A stretch of DNA of 64,000 nucleotides, from NCBI GenBank assembly GCA_041398605.1, contig JAWKUK010000008.1, forward strand, positions 124,001 to 188,000, read 5' to 3'. A model generated the notes under the pieces. That model saw only the letters and a program-made list of their open reading frames with translations. It had not been told where the DNA came from and ran no database searches. Source of the DNA: JAWKUK01 sp041398605. GTDB lineage: Bacteria; Planctomycetota; UBA1135; GCA-002686595. Made by a program: the position numbers and the translations under genes. This document shows, piece after piece, positions 1 through 7,251 of the stretch (within the stretch, counting starts at the first letter, position 1; each line of letters opens with the position of its first letter).

Positions 1-430
1 GGCCAGCGAGCTGTCTCGCGAGCACGACGCACAAGACGGCGGCAGCGGCAGCCGCGACCCAACCGGCCCACACCAGCGGCCCCGCGGGGCGCCCCGCTTG
101 CGGCACGAAAGGTGCCCCGGCCTCTGGCTCGGCCAGCGGCGCCGACCCCCGCCGAGAACCCAGCCGAGAACCCTGCCGAGGGCTCTGCCCCGGCGCGCGG
201 GGCGGCTGGACCGCGCGCGCGAGCAGGCGCGACTCCACGCCCTCGGGCGCGCGCGCGCCATGCCCGAGGCTCGCGACGTGCAGCGCAGCGGCCGCCAAAG
301 CCAGCTCGCGCGCGAGCCGCCGGCCGTCAGCGGAGGCGCAGAGCTCGCGCTCCTCGGCCGCGTCCAAGCCCTCGGTCGCGCCGAGCGCGGCGAGCTCGAG
401 GAGGCGGTCGTGTTCGGAGACGGCGCTCAT
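1..430 (-). CDS. Anti-sigma factor, C-terminus cut by the window edge
   Basis: The start codon overlaps the stop of the upstream sigma gene as ATGA (427-430), so the two genes are translationally coupled. The 143 visible residues begin MSAVSEHDRLLELAALGATE and contain an acidic, Ala/Leu-rich helical N-terminus (residues 1-75), a basic Pro/Gly/Ser-rich linker (75-118, partly built from short repeated GSR units) and one hydrophobic membrane segment (about 119-138, WAGWVAAAAAAVLCVVLA). The order, ECF sigma then a single-pass membrane protein, is the usual layout of a sigma/anti-sigma pair. The N-terminal part would bind the sigma factor in the cytoplasm, and the missing C-terminus would lie outside the membrane. 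No HxxxCxxC zinc motif is visible, so this is not the classic zinc-binding type. Function is inferred from context and topology. Confidence 0.7.
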   Translation of the reverse strand, partial: MSAVSEHDRLLELAALGATEGLDAAEERELCASADGRRLARELALAAAALHVASLGHGARAPEGVESRLLARAVQPPRAPGQSPRQGSRLGSRRGSAPLAEPEAGAPFVPQAGRPAGPLVWAGWVAAAAAAVLCVVLARQLAG

Positions 431-1050
431 TGGACGCCCTCCTCGAAGTCCGCGCCGAACCTCGCGCGCCGCGCGCGGAGCCGGTCCGAGACCTCGGCGA
501 GGCCCCGTCGGATGTGGCTCTTGACCGTTCCCAGGGGCAGGCCCGTCTCCGTCGCGATCTCACGGTGCGTCAGACCCCGCACCACGCTCATCTCGAGCAC
601 TTCGCGGCGCTCTGGCGGGAGCTCCGCCACGACCTCAGCGGCCAGCCCCGCGTCGTCCGCGACGTCGACGAGGCGCAGCGCCGGGTCGTCTGCCCCGGGG
701 ACGAACTCCTCGTCCAGCACCTCGGGCTCGATCCGGCGGCCGAGGCGACGCCGACGGTCGATCACGCGCCGCCGCGCGATCGTCGCGATGAAGGTGACCT
801 CGGACGCGATCGTGTCGTCGTAGCGCCCGGCGCTGCGCCAGACATCGACGAAGACCTCTTGGACGAGGTCCTCGACCTCGTGCGGGTCTCGCGACGCCGT
901 CGCGCACAGGGACCAAACGAGCGAGGTGTACCGCGCCAGGACCAGTCGCACAGCGTCCGGCTCCCCGGACGCGACGCGCGGAAGGAGGGGGGCGTGGGGT
1001 GCTGGGGTCGAGGCCATGCGGTCGACGGCGGGGGCCGCTGGAACACCCAT
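427..1050 (-). CDS. ECF RNA polymerase sigma factor
   Basis: This is a 207-residue sigma-70 family protein of ECF size. Region 2 lies at about residues 35-95, with the core signature DLVQEVFVDVWR (61-72) followed by the promoter-melting helix. Region 4 lies at about 143-192, with LPPERREVLEM and the helix-turn-helix THREIATETGLPLGTVKSHI. I chose the ATG at 1050. A longer open frame upstream (to 1344) is Arg/Pro-rich and unlike any sigma factor, and a second ATG at 1017 is a possible shorter start. It would direct RNA polymerase to a stress or envelope regulon, probably held inactive by the anti-sigma factor encoded immediately downstream with a 4-nt overlap. The divergent neighbour encodes a giant coiled-coil protein. 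Confidence 0.88.
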   Translation of the reverse strand: MGVPAAPAVDRMASTPAPHAPLLPRVASGEPDAVRLVLARYTSLVWSLCATASRDPHEVEDLVQEVFVDVWRSAGRYDDTIASEVTFIATIARRRVIDRRRRLGRRIEPEVLDEEFVPGADDPALRLVDVADDAGLAAEVVAELPPERREVLEMSVVRGLTHREIATETGLPLGTVKSHIRRGLAEVSDRLRARRARFGADFEEGVQ

Positions 1051-1431
1051 GCTGCGAACTCGCGCGCCTGGGTGCAAGGGAAGTCTAGTCGAGCCGGATC
1101 GCCCGACGCTCGCCTCTCGGCTGCTCGATTCGGACCCGGTCGAGGGTGCCCGGCGCGGGCGCGCTGGCCGGCGTGGCGCGGGCGCCGTCAAGACCGCGAG
1201 GGCCGCCGGGGCGGGGGTGGTGCGAAACGAGGACATGGCGCCAGGGGACTGCACGCGGGTCTTCGACGCGCGCGCGGCTCGGATGCGCCCGGTCCCGGAA
1301 CGGGGCCCCCCGCGCGGTCTGCAGCTTCGGCTCGCGCGGGCCAATGTCCGAGCAGAGAGGAGACGCCGCGCGCCCTCCGCGCGTGACCCGCGCGTCCGCT
1401 ACCCCTCTCGCCCCTCGCCCCTCTCTCCGCC
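1051..1431. other. Divergent intergenic region (381 bp)
   Basis: This is the gap between the minus-strand sigma gene and the plus-strand coiled-coil gene, and it must contain promoters for both. It is extremely GC-rich, and I could not recognise convincing -35/-10 elements or an operator palindrome. Long open frames cross it on both strands, but they are Arg/Pro/Gly-rich composition artefacts. Confidence 0.4.
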
Positions 1432-4400
1432 ATGCCGACTGGCCTCATCGCGGTCCTCTTCTCCTTGCTCTCCGCCGCTGCCGGCGGAGTGCTCGCCCAC
1501 CTCGCCGCCGAGCGTCGGAACCGCCGGGAACGCGCGGCGCTCGCGCTGGAGATGACCCGCCAGGTGCGGGCGCGTTACAACGCGTACCTGAACCTCGAGA
1601 GCCGCGTCACGCGCGTCATCGAGGAGTTCGACCGCGTCGAAGAGGCGTTCACGCGGCGCCTCGGGGAGCAATCGGCCCAGGTCGAGCGCCTGCGGCGAGC
1701 CCTCGACGCCCACGAGGGCGTCGCGAGCGCGCCGATGGAGGCGCGCGCGACGAACGACCGGGCGACGGCAGCGCCGACAGGCGCGGACCTCGCGCGCGAG
1801 CTGGCCGTTTGGCAGGAGCGCCTGGCGGAGCTCCAGGAGGAGAAGGACCAGGAGCTCGACCGCCAGACGAGCCTGATCGAAGGCCTCACCGCGCGCGTGG
1901 AAGCGTTGGCCCCGCTCGAACAGCGCCTCTCCGAGGCGAGCGACGAGGCCGAGCGAAAGCTGCGAGCGCTGACCCAGGAGCTCGATGCGAACCGCGAGCG
2001 TGCGCTGCAGGCAGAGACCGAAGCACAGGCGGCGCGCGTCGTCATGGAGTCGCTGCGCGAGGAGCGCGATAGCCTCGGCGAGCGCGCGCAACAGGCCGAG
2101 GCCGCGTTGACGGACGCGCTGGAGGCGGCGAAGGACGAGGCCGCGATCGCCCGCGACGCCGAGGCCAAGGCCCGCGCCGAAGCAGAAGAGCGCGAAGCGC
2201 AGGTCGCCGCGCTGTCGGCGGAGGTCAATGCCGCCAATGACCGCGTCGCGGCGCTGGAAGACGAGCTGGCTGACGCCGCGGGGCGCGCATCGGACCTGGA
2301 CACCGAGGCCAGCGAGGCGCGAGCGCGCGCAGAGGAGCTCGCGGCCAACCTCGAAGCCGCGGCCGAAGCGCGCGCCACCCTCGTCGCGGAAGGCGAAGCT
2401 GCGCGCGCGGAGTTGGAGGAAGGGCTGGCCCGCGCCGAGGAGGCGCGCCAGCTCATCGAGCTCGACCTCGACGAGGTCCGCGCCGAGCGCGCTGCGCGCA
2501 ACGACGAGCTCGTCGCGGCCAACGCCCACATTGAGGCGCTCAACACCGAGCGTGCCGCCGAGCGTGCCGACGCCGAGGCCGCGCAGGCCGCCCTCACGGA
2601 GGAGCTCGAGACGACGCGCGCGACACTGACGGAGGAGCTCGAGACGACCCGCGCGACACTGACGGAGGAGCTCGAGACAACGCGCGCGACACTGACCGAG
2701 GAGCTCGAGATGACACGCGCTTCGCTGAACGCAGAGCTCGATCAAACGCGCGCGGACCTGACCGGCCAGGTCGAGGCCGCGGTCGCCGCCTCGCGCGCGG
2801 CGGACGCAACGCGCGCCGAGCGCGAGGCCGAGCTCGCCGACGCCAACGCAGAGATCGCCGCGCTCGCCGAGCAGGTGGACCAGCTCGAAGGTGACCTGAC
2901 CGCCGCCCGCGAGCGCGAGGCGCTGCTCTCGAACGACATCGCGCACGCGCAGCAGCGGGCCGACAACCTCGACGAGACCCTCGTCACCGCGAAGCAGCGC
3001 AGCGAAGAGCTCGAGGCCACCCTGGGTGAGGCCCGGACGCGGATCACGGAGCTCGTCGCCGCCCGCGACGCGGCCGCAGAGGCGCTCGCAGAGCGCGACG
3101 ACGAGCTGCGCGCCGCACGCAGCAACGCCGACGCAGAGACGGTCGCGCTCGCCCAGCGCCTCGAGGCGGCGCGCGCCGAGGCGCGGAGCCTCACGCAGGC
3201 CCGGGACACAGCGCAGGCGGCCGCGGAAGCGCTCCGGGCCGACCTCGCGACGGCCGAGCGCGCCGCGCAGGACGCGCGCAGCGCGTTCGAGGCCGAGCGC
3301 GTCGCAGCGACGTCGGAGGCCCGCGCCACCGAAGCCGCGGTGCGAGCGGAGCGCGACGAAGCGCGCGCCGAGGCCCAGCGCGCCGCGCACGCGCTCGCGG
3401 CGGCCGAGGCAGCGGGCGAAGCCCGCCAGCGGGACCTCTCGGGCGCGCTGCAGGGCGCGCGCGAAGAGGTGGAGCGCCTCGAGCGCGCGCTCGGCGAAGC
3501 GCTCGACCGGATCGGCGATCTGTCCGAGGAGCTCGTCGGCGAGCGCAAGGGCGCAGGCGAGCGTGTCAAGGAGCTGCGCGCTGAGCTCGCGGCGCTGTCG
3601 ACAGCGCAGGGCGCCCTCGAGTCGGAGCGTGACGCGGCCGTGCAGCGCATCGCGAGCCTGGAAGGTTCGCTCGCTGCAACCGCCGAGGAGGCGCGTCAAC
3701 GCGCTGACGAGCTGCGCGCCGAAGTGGAGGCCGCGCAGCAGGATCGCGCGCGCCTTGAGGCGGAGCTCGCCGAGGCCACGCAGGCTGCGGAACAAGCGGA
3801 GCTGCGCGCCGCTGAGCTGCAGGCCACGCTCGCAGGTGACCTGGCCGAAGAGCGCGCGAAGCGCCAGGAGGCCCACGCGGCGCTGGAGGCCGAACGCGCG
3901 GCACGACGTGACCTCGCCGGGACGAGCGAGGCCCGCGAGGTCGCGCAGGCGCAGGAGATCGAGGCCCTCGAGGCGACGCTCGCCGAGGCGCACGAGCGCG
4001 CAAGCGCAGTCGCAGCGGAGCTCGGTGCCTCACGCACGGAGACGGAGCGCGTCGAGCGCGCGCTCGCCGAGGAGCGCCAACGCGTCGAAGCCTTGGCCGC
4101 GGAGCTGCAGGCGACGCAGGCCACGACGTCCGAGGAGCAGCGCGCGCTGCGGGCCGCGACCGACCAGGCCTTGGTGGAGCGCGAAGCGGCGCTCGCCGAG
4201 GCTCGTGCGCGCGCTGAGGCGCGCGAAGCGGAGCTCGTCGACGAGCTCGAGCGGGCGCGCGAGCGCATCGCTGCGCTGCTCGGCGAGGTCGCGACCGCCA
4301 CGAAGGCCCGCGCCGACCAGGACGCGTCGCTGCAAGCGCAGCAGGCGGAGCTCGCAGGGACGCAGCAGCGCCTCGAAGCCGCGGAAGCCGCGGCGCGCGC

Positions 4401-5661
4401 CAGGAGCGCAGAGGTCGCTGCGCGTACGGACGAGTTGGCCGAGACGCGCGCGGAGCTCGAGGCGCGGGGCGCGCGGCTGCAGGCGCTCGAGCGCGACCTC
4501 GCGCTGCGCGCGGCGGACCTCGAAGAGCTCGCGCATTCCCTGGAAGCGAGCCGCGCGGACGCCGCCACGAAGACCTTGCACAGCGAGCGTTTGACGACAG
4601 AGCTGGACACGCTCGACGCGCGGCGGCGCGAGCTCGAGCGCGCGATCCAAGACGCCGAGGCGGACCTCGCCCTCCGCGAGGAGGCGCTCGCCGACGCGCG
4701 CGCCTCGCAGGCGGCCCTCGGCGCTTCCTTGCAGCGCGTGACCGAAGAGCGCGACACGACGCGCGCGGAGCTCGAGGCGCGCGAGCGTGCCCTCAGAGAG
4801 CGCGAGGCGACGATCGCCGAGCGCACAGCCCAGCTCGCGGAGCGCAACGAGCAGCTCTCGGGGCGCGAGTGGGAGCTCGCTGACACGACGTCCGCGCTGG
4901 AACGCGCGCAAGCGGACATCGCCGAGCGCGAGCGCCGGATCACCGAGGCCGAGGCGACGGTGACGGACCGTGACGCGCGCATCCATGCCATCGAAGCGGA
5001 CCTCGCTGAGCGCGACCAGCGCATCACGGCCGCAGAGGCCGCGATCGCTGAGCGCAGCGCGGAGCTCGCTGCCCGCTCGAACGAGCTCGCTGCGGTGGAC
5101 GCGGCGCTCCAAGACGCGCAGGGCGCGCTCTCTGGCGCCCGCAGCGAGCTCGAGCGCGAGCGCAAGTCGCTGGCGGAGTCGCAGCAGCGCGCCGAGGCCC
5201 TGGACGCCGAGGCGACGCAGAAGCTCGCGGCGCTGCGCAAGGAGCTCGAGGGCCGCGACGGGCTGCTCGCCGAGCTGCGCGACGCGTTGGGCGCCACGAA
5301 GAGCGAGCGCGACGCACAGTCCGCCGCGCTGCGCGAGCTCGAGCGGCACCTGGGCGACCGCCGCGCCGAAGTGGAGCGGCTCGAGGCGCGCGAGCGTGAG
5401 CTCATGACGCTGCTCGAGGTCACGACGAACGAGATGCGCAACCAGGAGGAGCAGGTGGCGGAGCTCAACGCGCGCTTGTCCGAGCTCACGGGCGACCTCG
5501 CCTCGACGTCAGGGATCCTGGCCCGCAAGGACATGAGCATCTCGGCCGCGGCGAACCTGTTGGCCAGCCTGAAGCCGATGCTCGACGCGCTCGAGGAGAA
5601 GCTGACGGACGAAGAGCGCGAGGCCAGGGAGAAGGCCAAGAATGGCAAGAAGTCGCGCTGA
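1432..5661 (+). CDS. Giant membrane-anchored coiled-coil protein
   Basis: The protein has 1409 residues. An N-terminal hydrophobic segment (about residues 4-26, LIAVLFSLLSAAAGGVLAHL) acts as a membrane anchor, followed by a basic stretch and then an almost unbroken Ala/Glu/Arg/Leu heptad pattern from about residue 40 to 1380. No globular domain is evident. Five tandem 11-residue units of the type LTEELETTRAT lie at residues 388-442. The C-terminus is short and basic, ending AKNGKKSR. A protein of this kind would form a very long rod projecting from the inner membrane, as in SMC- or myosin-tail-like architectures. Possible roles are scaffold, polarity or chromosome tether, but none is shown. 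It is divergent from an ECF sigma gene and convergent with the sulfatase-like gene. No strong Shine-Dalgarno sequence precedes the ATG. Long minus-strand open frames inside it are codon-composition shadows. Confidence 0.8.
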   Translation: MPTGLIAVLFSLLSAAAGGVLAHLAAERRNRRERAALALEMTRQVRARYNAYLNLESRVTRVIEEFDRVEEAFTRRLGEQSAQVERLRRALDAHEGVASAPMEARATNDRATAAPTGADLARELAVWQERLAELQEEKDQELDRQTSLIEGLTARVEALAPLEQRLSEASDEAERKLRALTQELDANRERALQAETEAQAARVVMESLREERDSLGERAQQAEAALTDALEAAKDEAAIARDAEAKARAEAEEREAQVAALSAEVNAANDRVAALEDELADAAGRASDLDTEASEARARAEELAANLEAAAEARATLVAEGEAARAELEEGLARAEEARQLIELDLDEVRAERAARNDELVAANAHIEALNTERAAERADAEAAQAALTEELETTRATLTEELETTRATLTEELETTRATLTEELEMTRASLNAELDQTRADLTGQVEAAVAASRAADATRAEREAELADANAEIAALAEQVDQLEGDLTAAREREALLSNDIAHAQQRADNLDETLVTAKQRSEELEATLGEARTRITELVAARDAAAEALAERDDELRAARSNADAETVALAQRLEAARAEARSLTQARDTAQAAAEALRADLATAERAAQDARSAFEAERVAATSEARATEAAVRAERDEARAEAQRAAHALAAAEAAGEARQRDLSGALQGAREEVERLERALGEALDRIGDLSEELVGERKGAGERVKELRAELAALSTAQGALESERDAAVQRIASLEGSLAATAEEARQRADELRAEVEAAQQDRARLEAELAEATQAAEQAELRAAELQATLAGDLAEERAKRQEAHAALEAERAARRDLAGTSEAREVAQAQEIEALEATLAEAHERASAVAAELGASRTETERVERALAEERQRVEALAAELQATQATTSEEQRALRAATDQALVEREAALAEARARAEAREAELVDELERARERIAALLGEVATATKARADQDASLQAQQAELAGTQQRLEAAEAAARARSAEVAARTDELAETRAELEARGARLQALERDLALRAADLEELAHSLEASRADAATKTLHSERLTTELDTLDARRRELERAIQDAEADLALREEALADARASQAALGASLQRVTEERDTTRAELEARERALREREATIAERTAQLAERNEQLSGREWELADTTSALERAQADIAERERRITEAEATVTDRDARIHAIEADLAERDQRITAAEAAIAERSAELAARSNELAAVDAALQDAQGALSGARSELERERKSLAESQQRAEALDAEATQKLAALRKELEGRDGLLAELRDALGATKSERDAQSAALRELERHLGDRRAEVERLEARERELMTLLEVTTNEMRNQEEQVAELNARLSELTGDLASTSGILARKDMSISAAANLLASLKPMLDALEEKLTDEEREAREKAKNGKKSR
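2593..2757 (+). repeat. 33-bp in-frame tandem repeat in the coiled-coil gene
   Basis: Four near-identical 33-bp units (2593, 2626, 2659 and 2692) and a fifth diverged unit (2725-2757) each encode one 11-residue coiled-coil unit. The near identity of the first three implies recent expansion, so copy number may vary between strains. Confidence 0.85.
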
Positions 5662-5728
5662 GCGCCCGGCAGGGCCACAGAGCGCCGACGGGTGAGCTCA
5701 GAGGGGCCCGCCTGGACGGCCCAAGCTC

Positions 5729-5768
5729 GAGGGGCGGGAGCGGCTCGTGGGAGCCGCGCCCGCCCCTC
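5729..5768. terminator. Bidirectional hairpin between convergent genes
   Basis: An 18-bp inverted repeat (5729-5746 and 5751-5768) with a single mismatch and a GTGG loop sits between two convergent stop codons (5661 and 5776). There is no T-tract on either side, so it is either an intrinsic terminator of the GC-rich type or an mRNA 3'-end stabiliser serving both genes. Confidence 0.6.
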
Positions 5769-5775
5769 GGCCCAT

Positions 5776-7251
5776 TCAATCCCCGCCGCCGTAGCCGAGG
5801 CCGGAGAGCGCCCGCTGCTGCGCTTCCGTCAAGGCGGCGTGGCCGCCCCGCGCGAGGGCTGACATCGCGTCCTGCGCCGCCTTCAAGCTGGCGCGGAGCG
5901 CCGCGACACGCGCGGGCTCCGCCGCCGCGAGGTCCGTCTGCTCCCGCGGGTCCGCCGCGAGGTGATAGAGGTGCGCGGCGCCGCTGGCCTCGACGATCAG
6001 CTTCCATTCGCCCGCCGTCCAGCTCGAGAGCGGGGCGCGCCAGAAGTTCCCGTGCGCGAAGACCGGCCGCGCTCCGTGCTCGGCGCCGCGCGCGAGCGGC
6101 AAGAGGCTCTCCCCGACAAAGGCATCGGGCGCAGGGAGGTCCAAGAGCTCGCAGATCGTCGGCGCGACGTCGACGAGCCGCACCCGGTCCTCGACGACCG
6201 TCGGCGCGAGCCCCGGGGCGCGGATCATCAACGGCACGTGCAGCAGCTCTTCGAAGAGTGAGTGACCGTGCTCGAAGCTGCCGTGCTCGAGGAACTCCTC
6301 ACCGTGGTCCGCTGTGAACACGACGACCGTGTCGTCGTCCAAGCCGCGCGCCGTGAGGCCGGCGAGCAGTCGGCCGACCTCCGCGTCGAGGTATGCGACC
6401 TCGCCGTCGTAGAGCCGCGCCGCGCGCGCGATCGTCGCGCGGGAGAGGTCGAGCTGCCCGGCGCGCAATGCGACCATCTCTTCGCGCGTCCCGAACGTCC
6501 AAGCGCTCTTGCGGTCCTGCTCCGCCGCCCAGACCTCGCGAAAGTGCGGCGGCGGCGCGTAGACGGCGTGTGGATCAAAGTAGTGGACGAGCAGCAGGAA
6601 GGGCGCCCCAGAGCCTCCAGAGCCTCCAGTGCCGCCAGTGCCGCCAGTGCTTCCAGAGCCGCCAGTGCCGCCAGTGCCCCCGGAGCCCTTGGGCCCGTTG
6701 GACCCGTCGCGCGCGTCGAGCCAGCGCAATGCGGCATCCGTCGTCGACGTCGCCGCGCGCACCTCGACGTTGTTCTCGAACGACACTTGGTCGACGTCAT
6801 CGAAGCCGCGGGTCACGCCGAACGTCTTGGGGTCGAGGAACGTGACGTTGACGATGGCGTGGCTCGCATAGCCGCGCTTCTTCAGCACGTCCGGCAGCGT
6901 CGTGACGGCCGGGTCGAGGCCCGTGAAGCGCGGCACCCGCCCGCCAGCGCCGTGCTCGAGCGGGTGCAAGGACGTCAAGAGCGACGCGATCGAGGGCAGC
7001 GTCCAGGGCGCGTGCGCGTTCGCCGCGGCGAACCGCGCGCTCTCAGCGGCAAGCGCGTCGAGGTGCGGCGTCAGGCCGGGCGGACCGCCCTGCACCGACA
7101 GCCGATCCGCGCGCAGCGTATCGGCGATGATCAGCACGACGTTGGGCGGCGCTGGCGGCGCGGGGTCGCTGCACGCGACCGCTGCGCTCAGCGCGAGCAC
7201 AGAGGCGAGGCGCCCCCAGCCCGCGCGCCAAGCCCGCGCGGCGGGGCTCAA
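5776..7251 (-). CDS. Sulfatase-like (alkaline phosphatase superfamily) lipoprotein
   Basis: This is a 491-residue protein. The signal peptide ends in a lipobox (LSAAVAC, Cys27), so it should be a lipoprotein. The superfamily fold is marked by PNVVLIIADTLRADR (metal-binding Asp44), HYFDPH (223-228) and VVVFTADHGEEF (309-320). In true sulfatases the nucleophile is the Cys or Ser of CxPSR, converted to formylglycine. Here the equivalent motif is HAPWTLPSIASL, which puts Thr84 at that place. That is the pattern of Thr-nucleophile phosphotransferases and phosphodiesterases, so sulfatase activity is doubtful. A Gly/Ser/Thr linker (188-216) interrupts the domain. Translation starts at TTG overlapping the upstream stop as TTGA (7248-7251), and no in-frame ATG exists near the N-terminus. 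It is coupled to the M28 peptidase gene. Confidence 0.8.
   Translation of the reverse strand: MSPAARAWRAGWGRLASVLALSAAVACSDPAPPAPPNVVLIIADTLRADRLSVQGGPPGLTPHLDALAAESARFAAANAHAPWTLPSIASLLTSLHPLEHGAGGRVPRFTGLDPAVTTLPDVLKKRGYASHAIVNVTFLDPKTFGVTRGFDDVDQVSFENNVEVRAATSTTDAALRWLDARDGSNGPKGSGGTGGTGGSGSTGGTGGTGGSGGSGAPFLLLVHYFDPHAVYAPPPHFREVWAAEQDRKSAWTFGTREEMVALRAGQLDLSRATIARAARLYDGEVAYLDAEVGRLLAGLTARGLDDDTVVVFTADHGEEFLEHGSFEHGHSLFEELLHVPLMIRAPGLAPTVVEDRVRLVDVAPTICELLDLPAPDAFVGESLLPLARGAEHGARPVFAHGNFWRAPLSSWTAGEWKLIVEASGAAHLYHLAADPREQTDLAAAEPARVAALRASLKAAQDAMSALARGGHAALTEAQQRALSGLGYGGGD
6604..6690 (-). repeat. Gly/Ser/Thr-coding 9-bp repeat array inside the sulfatase-like gene
   Basis: Imperfect GGT-GG(S/T)-type triplet and 9-bp units encode a flexible linker of about 29 residues (188-216) within the enzyme domain, just before the HYFDPH motif. 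Such arrays change length by slippage. Because the unit is a multiple of three, changes would stay in frame. Confidence 0.75.

Noticed and set aside
1399..5678. Long minus-strand open frames (864 and 660 codons) opposite the coiled-coil gene
   Set aside because: They mirror the GC-rich Glu/Ala/Arg codons of the plus-strand gene, have repetitive Ala/Ser/Arg or Leu/Arg composition and no domain.
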